From an uncultured Clostridia bacterium (GTDB lineage: Bacteria; Bacillota; Clostridia; Lachnospirales; Lachnospiraceae), in contig CAOKDX010000010.1 of the NCBI GenBank assembly GCA_948467395.1, positions 1 to 64,000 of the forward strand: DNA of 64,000 nt, read 5' to 3'. Of the stretch, positions 52,733 through 61,782 are shown in pieces; position 1 is the first letter of the stretch, and every line of letters begins with the position of its first letter. Made by a program: the position numbers and the translations under genes. The notes below the pieces were generated by a model that made no database searches, was not told the origin of the DNA, and saw only the letters and a program-made list of their open reading frames with translations.

Positions 52733-54667
52733 ATGAGCGAGAGTTATAGCGGAAGTGACATAGTTATACTGGAGGGGCTGGAGGCAGTGCGGAAACGGCC
52801 GGGAATGTATATTGGCAGTACCGGGGCGCGGGGCCTTCATCATATGATATGGGAGATACTGGACAATGGGATTGACGAGCATCTGGCGGGGTTCTGCGAC
52901 GAGCTGCACCTGACACTGAAGAAGGACGGCGGCGTGGTGGTAGAGGACAACGGACGGGGGGTGCCCGTAGATCTTCATCCGGCCAAGAAGATTCCCACAG
53001 CACGGGTGGTTTATACGATACTGCATGCCGGGGGAAAATTCAGCAGCGATGTGTACAAGGTATCCGGTGGCCTGCATGGCGTGGGGGCGTCGGTGGTCAA
53101 TGCCCTGTCGAAGCATATGATCGTTGAGATCCGCCGGGATGGGAAGATTTATCAGGATGAATATGTCAACGGTGGGAAGCCGGTGACGGCCCTGGAGAAG
53201 GGGATGCTCCCGGTGACGGGAAAATGTGCCAGGGCCAATACGGGAACCAGGGTAACCTTCTATCCGGATGACACGATCTTTGAGACGGTGGAATTCAAGC
53301 CGGAGACCATCCGCAAGAAATTGAAGGAGATCGCCTATCTCAACAAAAATCTCAAGATCGTGTTCCGCGACGAGCACACGGGGGAGGAGTCCGTCTATCT
53401 GGAGGAATTTGGCATTCAGAGCTATGTCAGATATATCAACCGCGATGCGGCGGTGCTGCATGATGATGTGATCTATGTAGAGGGAAAGAGCGGCGACATC
53501 GAAGTGGAGGTGGCGTTTCAGTACACACAGAATTTCAGTGAACAGATCAATTCCTACTGCAACCGGATCAATGTGGCAGACGGGGGAACGCTGGTGACAG
53601 GCTTTAAGACCGCCCTGACCCGGGTGATGAACCAGTATGCCAGGGAGTTGAATTTCCTGAAAAACAACGAAGACAATTTTGATGGGAAGGATATCCGGAA
53701 TGGGATCGTCGCCATCGTATCCATCAAGCATCCGGATCCCCAGTTTGAGAGCCAGACCAAGAATAAGCTGGGGAATACCGATGCCAAGGCCGCTGTGGAC
53801 GAGGTGTTCAGCGCCGAGGTTCAGAGATATCTGGACAAAAATGTGGAGGTGCTGCGCCGGATTCTGGAAAATGTCCACAAGTCTTTTAAGGCCAGGACGG
53901 CAAGTGACAAGGCGCGCAAATCTGTAATGAAGCAGCTTCTGGATGTGGATACGAAAAGTAAGCTGGCGGCCTGCTCCTCCAGAAAACCGGAGGAATGCGA
54001 GATCTATATTGTGGAGGGGGATTCCGCCGGCGGCACCGTAAAGACGGCGCGCAACCGCAGGACCCAGGCTGTGCTGCCCCTGCGGGGAAAGATCCTGAAT
54101 GTGGAGAAGGCGCCGCTGGAAAAGATTCTGGTAAACAATGAGATCAAGACGATGATCGCCGCCTTTGGCTGCGGCATAGGAGATAATTTTGATATTACCA
54201 GGCTCCGTTATGACAAGATCATAATCCTTACCGATGCCGACGTGGACGGCGCCCACATCAGTACGCTGCTGCTGACATTCTTTTACCGGTTTATGCCGGA
54301 GCTCATCTATCAGGGCAAGGTATACCGGGGACTGCCGCCCTTGTACAGGGTGTCCTATGAGGAGGCGAAGGCGAAGAAGAAAAAGCAGAAGGTATCGGAA
54401 TATCTCTTCAATGATTTTGAACTGGAGAAGTTCAGGAAGACCGGAAAGAAAATACTGGAGCTGCAGAGGTATAAAGGACTGGGAGAGATGGATGATACCC
54501 AGCTCTGGGAGACAACCCTGGATCCGGACAGCCGGATCCTGGCGCAGGTATCCATCAGCGACACTGTGGAGGCCGATGAGATCACAGATGTCCTTATGGG
54601 CAGCAATGTACCGCCCCGGCGGCAGTTTATCATGCAGGAAGCACGATACGCCAATCTGGACGTGTAG
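52733..54667 (+). CDS. parE: DNA topoisomerase IV subunit B (ParE-like)
   Basis: This 644-residue type IIA topoisomerase ATPase subunit has a GHKL domain with WEILDNGIDEHLAGF and EDNGRGVPVDLHP, a transducer domain, the Toprim domain with EGDSAGGTVKTARNRRTQAV and metal-binding DADVDGAHIST, and a C-terminal 'RYKGLGEMDDTQLWETT' end. ATG 52733 follows ggaaggggttcagaacag; the longer frame overlaps the promoter. It is paired with a ParC-like gene 15 bases downstream. Assignment as topoisomerase IV and not gyrase rests on the partner lacking a GyrA box. Confidence 0.88.
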   Translation: MSESYSGSDIVILEGLEAVRKRPGMYIGSTGARGLHHMIWEILDNGIDEHLAGFCDELHLTLKKDGGVVVEDNGRGVPVDLHPAKKIPTARVVYTILHAGGKFSSDVYKVSGGLHGVGASVVNALSKHMIVEIRRDGKIYQDEYVNGGKPVTALEKGMLPVTGKCARANTGTRVTFYPDDTIFETVEFKPETIRKKLKEIAYLNKNLKIVFRDEHTGEESVYLEEFGIQSYVRYINRDAAVLHDDVIYVEGKSGDIEVEVAFQYTQNFSEQINSYCNRINVADGGTLVTGFKTALTRVMNQYARELNFLKNNEDNFDGKDIRNGIVAIVSIKHPDPQFESQTKNKLGNTDAKAAVDEVFSAEVQRYLDKNVEVLRRILENVHKSFKARTASDKARKSVMKQLLDVDTKSKLAACSSRKPEECEIYIVEGDSAGGTVKTARNRRTQAVLPLRGKILNVEKAPLEKILVNNEIKTMIAAFGCGIGDNFDITRLRYDKIIILTDADVDGAHISTLLLTFFYRFMPELIYQGKVYRGLPPLYRVSYEEAKAKKKKQKVSEYLFNDFELEKFRKTGKKILELQRYKGLGEMDDTQLWETTLDPDSRILAQVSISDTVEADEITDVLMGSNVPPRRQFIMQEARYANLDV

Positions 54668-54682
54668 GGAATGGAGGTTACG

Positions 54683-56956
54683 ATGAGTGCGAACGAAGAA
54701 AATATAATTCAGTTAGATTTTTCGGAGGAAATGAAAACCTCATACCGCGACTATGCCATGAGTGTCATAATCGCCCGTGCCGTGCCGGATGTAAGGGACG
54801 GCATGAAGCCGGTTCAGAGAAGGATCCTGTATGCCATGAAGGAACTGTCTCTGTCTCCGGACAGGCCTCACAGGAAGAGCGCCCGTATCGTTGGCGATAC
54901 TATGGGTAAATACCATCCCCACGGCGACAGCTCCATCTATGATGCGCTGGTACATATGACGGAGGATTATTCCCTGAATATCCCGCTGGTGGACGGGCAT
55001 GGCAACTTTGGCTCCATAGACGGCGACGGGGCGGCAGCCATGCGGTACACCGAGGCGCGGCTGTCCCCGGCTGCCATGACGCTGCTTGACAATCTGGACA
55101 AGGGGCTCGTGGATTTTATACCGAACTTTGACGACAGTGAGAAGGAGCCGGTCGTACTGCCGGCAATGATACCGAATCTTCTCATCAACGGAACCACCGG
55201 TATCGCGGTAGGTATGGCCACGAATATCCCTCCCCACAATGCCGGGGAGATTATCGACGCCGTGATCGCCTATATGGACCGGCCGGGAATTTCCATTGAT
55301 AAACTGATGGATTATGTGCCGGCTCCCGATTTCCCCACCGGCGGAACGATTATAAACCAGTCCGATATGCGGGAGATCTATGCTTCCGGAGAGGGAAGGA
55401 TCCGCCTGCGGGCCAGAACCGAGATCGAGAAGGGGGAGAACGGAAGAAAGAATATTATCATTACGGAGATCCCCTACACCATTTCCGGCAACAAGGCGAA
55501 GCTGGTGGAGAATCTGGCTTCCCTGGCAAGGGAAAAGGTGTTTGACGAGATCTATGACGTCCGGGACGAATCATCCAAAGAGGGAATCCGGATCGTAATC
55601 GAGGTGAAGAAGGACAGGGACATTGAAAATCTTCTGAACGGATTGTACAAAAAGACCCAGATGGAAGATACCTATGGCGTCAATCTCCTTGCCATCAAGC
55701 CGACAGCCGGCGGCAACGGGGAACCGAAGGTGTTTGACCTCAAATCCATGATTGAGGAATTTGTCCTCTTTCAGGAAGAATTGTATACAAGAGAATACCG
55801 TTTTCTGCTGGAGAAGGCGAAGAAGAGACTGGAGATTGTGGAGGGGCTGATGAAGGCCACGGATGTCATTGACCTGATCATTGAGATCCTCCGGGGCTCC
55901 TCTTCCGTGAAACAGGCGAAGACCTGCCTGATCCGGGGAGAGACGGAGGGAATCCGGTTCAAGAGCGCGGCATCGGAAAGACAGGCGGAGACACTTCTTT
56001 TCACCGAACCCCAGGCGGATGCCATACTGGCCATGCAGCTGAGTAAGCTGATCGGACTGGAGATACTAAAGCTGCATGAGGAAAATGAAACTCTTCTGGC
56101 CAATATCGGGGAATATGAGAAGGTCCTTTCCGATGTGAGGGAATTGTATAAGGTGATCAAGGGGCGTCTCAGAGAGTACAAGAAAAAATTTGCCGCGGCC
56201 AGAAGGACCATGCTGACGGATACAACGGCGAAGGCCTACGTGGAGAAGGTGGTGGAAGAGGATCTGTATATCTGCATCGACCGCTTCGGGTACACAAAGG
56301 CCGTGGATGCGGCTGCCTTTGGAAGGGCGGCGGAGGAGGCCAAACAGGAATTCACACAGATCGTCAGGATGAAAAACACGGACAGGCTCTGCATCTTTAC
56401 GAGGGCGGGGGTGATGTACCAGGTAAAGGCGGATAAGATCCCCCGCTGCAGGATGCGGGATAAGGGGACGCTGATCCATGCCCTCTGTAAGATGGACAAT
56501 CAGGATGAGGCACTGTTGTATGTCTGTTTTCAGGAACTTTTTGAATCCATGCTTATGTTTACCACGAAGAGTGGGTATATTAAACTTGTATCTGGTGTAG
56601 AGTTTGAGACAGCTCGTCTCCAGGTGGTTTCTACAAAGCTGGATGCCGGGGACGAGCTGGCAGGAGTTTCCCTGCTGTCGGCAGAGGATATCCTGGCGGA
56701 CAACAGGAAAGTGATCCTGCTGACCGGCCAGGGGCTTTCCCTTGGCTTCCCCGTCAGTGAGGTAAGCGAATTTAAGAAGACCAGCCGGGGCGTAAAGGCC
56801 ATTACCCTGGAGGGGGAAGATCTTGTGGTATATGCCGCGGCGGTGGAACAGACGGCGGATACCTTCTGCTTTAACGGGAAGACGCTGAACGCCCGGCGGG
56901 TGCGCTGCCGGCGCAGGGCGGCGAAGGGGCAGAGGGCCGCACTGGATATGATGTAA
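54683..56956 (+). CDS. parC: DNA topoisomerase IV subunit A (ParC-like)
   Basis: This 757-residue breakage-reunion subunit has the catalytic Tyr122 in AAMRYTEARLSP and a quinolone-pocket segment GKYHPHGDSSIYDAL at 75-89 with Ser83 and Asp87, the drug-sensitive residues. A short C-terminal beta-propeller (~500-757) lacks the QRRGG(K/R)G GyrA box needed for negative supercoiling, which favours decatenation. ATG 54683 has ggaggttacg upstream; ATG 54671 is the site itself. Confidence 0.88.
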   Translation: MSANEENIIQLDFSEEMKTSYRDYAMSVIIARAVPDVRDGMKPVQRRILYAMKELSLSPDRPHRKSARIVGDTMGKYHPHGDSSIYDALVHMTEDYSLNIPLVDGHGNFGSIDGDGAAAMRYTEARLSPAAMTLLDNLDKGLVDFIPNFDDSEKEPVVLPAMIPNLLINGTTGIAVGMATNIPPHNAGEIIDAVIAYMDRPGISIDKLMDYVPAPDFPTGGTIINQSDMREIYASGEGRIRLRARTEIEKGENGRKNIIITEIPYTISGNKAKLVENLASLAREKVFDEIYDVRDESSKEGIRIVIEVKKDRDIENLLNGLYKKTQMEDTYGVNLLAIKPTAGGNGEPKVFDLKSMIEEFVLFQEELYTREYRFLLEKAKKRLEIVEGLMKATDVIDLIIEILRGSSSVKQAKTCLIRGETEGIRFKSAASERQAETLLFTEPQADAILAMQLSKLIGLEILKLHEENETLLANIGEYEKVLSDVRELYKVIKGRLREYKKKFAAARRTMLTDTTAKAYVEKVVEEDLYICIDRFGYTKAVDAAAFGRAAEEAKQEFTQIVRMKNTDRLCIFTRAGVMYQVKADKIPRCRMRDKGTLIHALCKMDNQDEALLYVCFQELFESMLMFTTKSGYIKLVSGVEFETARLQVVSTKLDAGDELAGVSLLSAEDILADNRKVILLTGQGLSLGFPVSEVSEFKKTSRGVKAITLEGEDLVVYAAAVEQTADTFCFNGKTLNARRVRCRRRAAKGQRAALDMM

Positions 56957-57034
56957 CGCAGTCCGGCGGTGTGTCCTGTGAAAAACAGATCCGGCGCCGC
57001 CAGAAGGGCCGGAAAAGAAAAAACGAAAAAACAC

Positions 57035-57061
57035 TAAGATATCCCGGCAATTGTCCGATAA
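57035..57061 (+). promoter_or_regulatory. Sigma-28 (FliA/SigD) promoter of the late flagellar operon
   Basis: TAAGATAT (57035-57042), an 11-base spacer and TCCGATAA (57054-57061) closely match the sigma-28 consensus TAAAGTTT-N11-GCCGATAA, and lie 79 bases before flgM. The upstream gap 56957-57030 also has GC-rich inverted repeats that may end the parC transcript. Confidence 0.7.
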
Positions 57062-57139
57062 ATATAATAAGACAGAGGAGTTCACGGGACGTTTTTTCTC
57101 TGTTAATGATAATTTCGTTGGAAGAATGGAGGAAGGATT

Positions 57140-57409
57140 ATGAGAATTGATGCATATATGCAGGTAAGTCAACTCTATAAAACCAACAAGACCAAGAGAG
57201 ACATGAAGTCAGAAACGAAGGATGGCAGGGATTCTTTGGAAATTTCTGATTTTGGCAGTGCATATCAGGTTGCGAAGCAGGCTGCAGAGCAGGGCGGACC
57301 GGTACGTGCTGACCGCATAAAGGAGATTCAGGCGCAGATGGCAGCAGGAACTTACAATGTCTCAATTGAGGATGTTGCTGACAAACTGGCTGACCAGCTG
57401 CTTGCTTAG
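57140..57409 (+). CDS. flgM: Anti-sigma-28 factor FlgM
   Basis: This 89-residue FlgM is largely polar and unstructured in its first half, with the sigma-binding C-terminal helices at ~58-88 (RIKEIQAQMAAGTYNVSIED then VADKLADQLL). It holds sigma-28 inactive until the hook is complete and FlgM is exported. It is first in a run of flagellar genes and probably under the sigma-28 promoter at 57035, giving feedback. Ribosome site atggaggaaggatt. Confidence 0.93.
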   Translation: MRIDAYMQVSQLYKTNKTKRDMKSETKDGRDSLEISDFGSAYQVAKQAAEQGGPVRADRIKEIQAQMAAGTYNVSIEDVADKLADQLLA

Positions 57410-57446
57410 TCTGCTGTAGGAAACGGACTGACGGGAGGAAGAACTT

Positions 57447-57962
57447 TTGGCTAGTTTGATGGAAGAGCTGATTACAACCCTGGATGCGGAGGAGGTCCTG
57501 TACAGACAGCTGATACCCATTGAAGAGAATAAGACCAGGGCGATCATTGCCAATGATCTGGATTCTCTTCGGGATATTACGGCTCAGGAGCATGACCTGG
57601 TGGACCAGACATCGGCGCTGGAGCATAAACGCGAGCAGGTTGCGGTGGACATCGCCACTGTTCTGGGGATGAATCCAAAGACGATTACGCTGGAACAGAT
57701 TGCCGGGGCGTTGAAGAATCAGCCGGAGGATCAGAAAAAACTGCAGATCATACATGACCGCCTGAAGAAGACGGTGGCGCGGCTGCAGGAGTTAAATGAA
57801 CAGAACGGACTTTTGTTGAAAGAGGCCATGGAAATGGTTGAATTTAATATGAATGTGATAAGAAGTACACGGATGTCTTCGGGGAGCAGCAACTATTCCA
57901 GCAGTGCCGCAGAGGTGGAAGGAATGGCGCCACAGCATGGAATATTTGATGCCAAGCAGTAG
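57447..57962 (+). CDS. flgN: Flagellar chaperone FlgN
   Basis: This 171-residue all-helical FlgN protein (MASLMEELITTLDAEEVLYR ... then LVDQTSALEHKREQVAVDIA) is a type III export chaperone for the hook-filament junction proteins FlgK and FlgL, which are encoded next. The start is TTG 57447 with gggaggaagaactt upstream; ATG 57459 would drop four residues. The C-terminus is Ser-rich and variable. Confidence 0.88.
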   Translation: MASLMEELITTLDAEEVLYRQLIPIEENKTRAIIANDLDSLRDITAQEHDLVDQTSALEHKREQVAVDIATVLGMNPKTITLEQIAGALKNQPEDQKKLQIIHDRLKKTVARLQELNEQNGLLLKEAMEMVEFNMNVIRSTRMSSGSSNYSSSAAEVEGMAPQHGIFDAKQ

Positions 57963-58019
57963 CTGAGATAGACATCCGTGTATCTCTGTATAATCAGATA
58001 AGAGGAAGGGGTTATTGAT

Positions 58020-59840
58020 ATGTCAAACTTACTGGCGAGTTTTAATGCCGGCGTGTCGGGACTGCAGTCCGCGCAGGCGTCGCTTAATACAGCGTCACAC
58101 AATATCGCCAATGCACATACACCGGGGTATACCAGACAGCAGGTTGTCATAACAGATTCATTTTACCAGAACTCGCTGGGAGCGCACAGCAATCTGCTAC
58201 AGGTGGGTACGGGAACCGTTATCGTACAGACACGCCAGATCCGCAATACGTTTCTGGATGCCAGATACAGGCTGGAATTCGGCCGGCAGGGGTTCTATGA
58301 GCAGAACCGCGCAGCGGCGAGAGAAGTAGAGGATATGCTGGGAGAACTGGAGGGGGAGCAGTTCAAGACGACGCTGACGGATATGTGGAAGGCTTTTTCC
58401 GAGCTGGCTAAGGATCCCGGCAATGTTGTGAATAAGGATGAGCTGGTATCCATGGCCTCCCAGTTTATCGAGCGGGCCCAGGTGGTCAGGGCGGAGCTGA
58501 ATACATACCAGACAAGTCTGAATTCCGAAGTGATGAGGCAGGTAAACACCATCAATGATCTGGTATCCAAGATACACGAACTAAATAAGCAGATCCGGCG
58601 CTATGAGGCAAACGGGGAATCTGCCAACGATTACCGTGACAAGCGCAATGAGTATCTGGATCAGCTCAGTTATCTGATAGATTTCGAAGTGAATGAAGAA
58701 AAGGACGGTGTTATCACCATCTACGCAGAAGGGGCGTTTCTTCTGGATAATCATAAACAGAATTTCCTTGCAACCGAGTATGATGATACTACCTCCAAGC
58801 AGAACCTCACCTTCCGGCTCCTCAAGCCGGTATGGGAGAACGGCGGGGATTATTTCCAGGAGGAGACCCTTGCCTACTCCCATACGAGAAGAACGGATGT
58901 GGGATCTCTGAGGGGGCTTCTGGTAGCCAGGGGCAACTACGCCGCCAACTATACCGACACCCCGGTGAAACCGGAGAGAGAAGACTTTGCAGACCAGCAG
59001 GAGTACGACAAGGCCATGGCTGAGTTTGAGGAGGAACTGGAAAAATACAATAATTTTACCGGGGCATCTGTGATCATGTCGGTGCAGAGCCAGCTGGACA
59101 TTCTGGTGCACGGAGTCGTTACCAGAATCAATAATCTTCTTTGTCAGGATAAAGAGCTCGTACTCGAAGACGGGACGACGCTGACCATTCTGGATGAAGA
59201 CAATGCCATGGTGGGGGATGACGCCAACAATACAATGGGAACAGAGCTTTTCTCCCGGCGCGGTGTGGAGCGGTATACCGAGATGGTACTGGCAGATGAC
59301 AATGGAAATCCCCTGAAGGATAAGGATGGAAACCTTCTGGTGGACGATCAGGGCCAGCCCCTTAAGGTAAAGGTGTACAATAAAGAGGATCCCACGGATA
59401 TCTACTCAATGTATACCATCGGACAGCTGGAGATCAATCCTGCCATACTGAAAGATTCCTCCACCCTGCCGGTTATGTATAATCCTAAGTCAGAAAAGAA
59501 AGACTGTTATGCGACGGATGAGATAAATAAGATTGCCGATCTGGAGAATGATAAGATTGGCAAGCTCAATCCCAACTCCCTTACCTCTTACGCCACATCC
59601 GGTTTCTATGACCAGATCGTCGGTGAACTGAGTTCTCAGGGAAGCGTGTGGAACGGTATTATCGATAATCAGGAGATGACAGTGGCCAGTGTGGACGGCG
59701 AGCGCCACAATGTAATGAGCGTATCGACGGAGGAGGAATTGTCGGATCTGATCAAATTCCAGAGATGCTATGATGCATCTTCCCGATATATTACGACAGT
59801 AGCTGAAATGTTAGAGTATTTGATAGAACGATTAGGATAG
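58020..59840 (+). CDS. flgK: Flagellar hook-associated protein FlgK, copy 1
   Basis: This 606-residue first hook-filament junction protein has the N-terminal rod/hook signature 'SLNTASHNIANAHTPGYTRQ' at ~20-40, a helical FlgK domain (~90-250) and the C-terminal D0 helix block ISFQRCYDAS-like (SDLIKFQRCYDASSRYITTV) with the heptad pattern. Ribosome site gaggaaggggttattgat. The central region (~320-470) is a variable outer domain. A second FlgK-like gene follows 12 bases later. Confidence 0.9.
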   Translation: MSNLLASFNAGVSGLQSAQASLNTASHNIANAHTPGYTRQQVVITDSFYQNSLGAHSNLLQVGTGTVIVQTRQIRNTFLDARYRLEFGRQGFYEQNRAAAREVEDMLGELEGEQFKTTLTDMWKAFSELAKDPGNVVNKDELVSMASQFIERAQVVRAELNTYQTSLNSEVMRQVNTINDLVSKIHELNKQIRRYEANGESANDYRDKRNEYLDQLSYLIDFEVNEEKDGVITIYAEGAFLLDNHKQNFLATEYDDTTSKQNLTFRLLKPVWENGGDYFQEETLAYSHTRRTDVGSLRGLLVARGNYAANYTDTPVKPEREDFADQQEYDKAMAEFEEELEKYNNFTGASVIMSVQSQLDILVHGVVTRINNLLCQDKELVLEDGTTLTILDEDNAMVGDDANNTMGTELFSRRGVERYTEMVLADDNGNPLKDKDGNLLVDDQGQPLKVKVYNKEDPTDIYSMYTIGQLEINPAILKDSSTLPVMYNPKSEKKDCYATDEINKIADLENDKIGKLNPNSLTSYATSGFYDQIVGELSSQGSVWNGIIDNQEMTVASVDGERHNVMSVSTEEELSDLIKFQRCYDASSRYITTVAEMLEYLIERLG

Positions 59841-59852
59841 GAGGAAGGGAAC

Positions 59853-61751
59853 ATGGCATCAACATTTGGAAGCTTTGAGATTGCAAAATCAGGCATGATG
59901 GCTTATAACAATAAACTTCAGGTTGTGGCTCACAATGTGGCCAATATCGAGACGAAGGGATATTCGAAGCAGGTTGCCAATATTACTTCCGTGGTGGGAC
60001 AGCGAAATTCCTTCGCAGTACAGGGCTATGGCGTGGAGACGGTGAGTATCACCCGGACCCGCTCGGAATATTTTGATACTAAATTCCAGCAGACACAGTC
60101 CAAATTCAGCAAATATGAGACGGAGGCATATTATCTGAACTCCCTTCAGGACGCCATCTGCGGGGATGTGACGGCGGATAATAAATCCCGGATTCTGGAT
60201 GCCTTTGACGACTTCTATGCGGCCCTCAGCAACCTGAAGGGCAAGCCCAATGACCCGACAGTCCGCACCCAGGCAGTAGAGGTGGCGCAGACCTTTACCA
60301 AATTTGTAAATGATATGGCGACAAAGATGCAGCAGCTTCAGGAGGAAGCCAATGTGGCCATTAAGACCTGTGTGGATCAGATCAACGCCTATGCAGAGCG
60401 GATTACCTCTATCAATAAGCAGATCAATACCATTGAGATGTATGGTGCCACGGCAAATGACCTGAGAGATCAGAGGAGCCAGCTGATCGATGAGCTGTCC
60501 AAAATCTGCAATGTGGAAGTGGTGGATGAGGAACCACCCGACGGCGTGGGGGATGCCCAGTACTGTGTCTATATCAATGGAGGCGTACTGGTAGATACTT
60601 ACCGTATGAATCAGCTGGAGGTGGTACAGAAGGATACCTACAGCAACATCAATGATATCGCAGGCTGTTATAATATCAGATGGTCAAATGGAGCAGATTT
60701 TCCACTGCACAACAATCTGATGGGAGGCCAGCTGCAGGGGCTTATCGAGATGCGGGACGGCAATAACAGCACAGCGCTGGAAGGTGTCATCGGCGGGCTG
60801 GCCAATGCGCCCCAGGATGAGGGCGGCAACTTAAAGCTTACCCTGACCGGTGCCAACTGTAATGATGTCCAGCTGTTGAATATTCCGGCCAGTGACGGGG
60901 AGATAATCGTCAGCGGCCGGGTCTATGCCTACGACAGTTTTGAGGTGAAGGTTGGGGCAGACGGGGAATTCACCTATGAATTCACCCTCAGCACGAAGGT
61001 GGATGCAGCGGATGAAAAGGTGCTGCAGAATGCCATGGCGAAGGGATACACCATCAGCACCGCAGAGCGTGTTGAGGCAAGGGGAATCCCGTACTATATG
61101 GCGCAGCTGAATGAATTTGTCCGTACCTTTGCCAAGGAATTCAATACCATTCAGAACGAGGGGCTTGACCTGAAGGATGAGAAGGGGATCGATTTCTTTA
61201 ATGCCAAGGTGCCGGCAACGGGAGAAAACTATGTGATGGTGGAGCAGGATGCCAACGGATTTGATCCTTCCTTCTCTTCTACGAAACCCCAGGTAGATGC
61301 GGCCACGGGAAAATATCTGGGCTCCTACTACTATATGACAGCTGCCAATTTCTGCGTGACAGATGAGATGATCGGGGATCCGGGAAAGATAGCGGGCAAG
61401 CTCCCCTATCCAGACGGCAGTAATACCGGAAATGACCAGGGGGAGAATATCGAGCGGCTCACTAAGCTGAAGGATAAATCGGATATGTTTGTTCACGGCG
61501 CTCCGGATGATTTTATCCGCTCCCTGACAGCCTCTCTCGGCGTCAACGGCAGGAAGGCCATCAGTCTGGCAGAGAGCCAGAGTAATCTGCTCTATGCCAT
61601 TGATACAAACCGCAAGTCCGTATCCGGCGTGGATGAGGACGAAGAAGGTGCCAACATGATTATCTTCAATCATATGCTGACCTGTCAGTACAAGGTGCTG
61701 TCCGTATTAAATGAGGTATTGGATAAGCTGATAAACGGAACGGCAGTGTGA
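59853..61751 (+). CDS. flgK: Flagellar hook-associated protein FlgK, copy 2 (paralogue)
   Basis: This 632-residue second FlgK-family protein has the N-terminal signature 'VVAHNVANIETKGYSKQV' at ~27-45, a coiled FlgK helical domain (TTCVDQINAYAERITSINKQ-like, ~165-210), a large variable domain (~280-530) and a C-terminal D0 block 'MLTCQYKVLSVLNEVLDKLI'. The sequence differs clearly from copy 1, so it is an old duplication and not an assembly artefact. It may form a second junction layer or replace FlgK1 under some condition. It is in the same operon, before flgL. Confidence 0.87.
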   Translation: MASTFGSFEIAKSGMMAYNNKLQVVAHNVANIETKGYSKQVANITSVVGQRNSFAVQGYGVETVSITRTRSEYFDTKFQQTQSKFSKYETEAYYLNSLQDAICGDVTADNKSRILDAFDDFYAALSNLKGKPNDPTVRTQAVEVAQTFTKFVNDMATKMQQLQEEANVAIKTCVDQINAYAERITSINKQINTIEMYGATANDLRDQRSQLIDELSKICNVEVVDEEPPDGVGDAQYCVYINGGVLVDTYRMNQLEVVQKDTYSNINDIAGCYNIRWSNGADFPLHNNLMGGQLQGLIEMRDGNNSTALEGVIGGLANAPQDEGGNLKLTLTGANCNDVQLLNIPASDGEIIVSGRVYAYDSFEVKVGADGEFTYEFTLSTKVDAADEKVLQNAMAKGYTISTAERVEARGIPYYMAQLNEFVRTFAKEFNTIQNEGLDLKDEKGIDFFNAKVPATGENYVMVEQDANGFDPSFSSTKPQVDAATGKYLGSYYYMTAANFCVTDEMIGDPGKIAGKLPYPDGSNTGNDQGENIERLTKLKDKSDMFVHGAPDDFIRSLTASLGVNGRKAISLAESQSNLLYAIDTNRKSVSGVDEDEEGANMIIFNHMLTCQYKVLSVLNEVLDKLINGTAV

Positions 61752-61782
61752 TAACAGTTATGAGAGCAAGGAGGAATTTGGA

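Noticed and set aside
52724-54256. A 510-codon minus-strand frame
   Set aside because: It is antisense to parE, has no family resemblance and no ribosome site; it arises from codon bias.
54683-56956. Naming the pair gyrB-gyrA
   Set aside because: The A subunit has a Ser83/Asp87 pocket like GyrA, but no QRRGG-type GyrA box and a short C-terminal domain, so ParC is the better name. A phylogeny would settle it.
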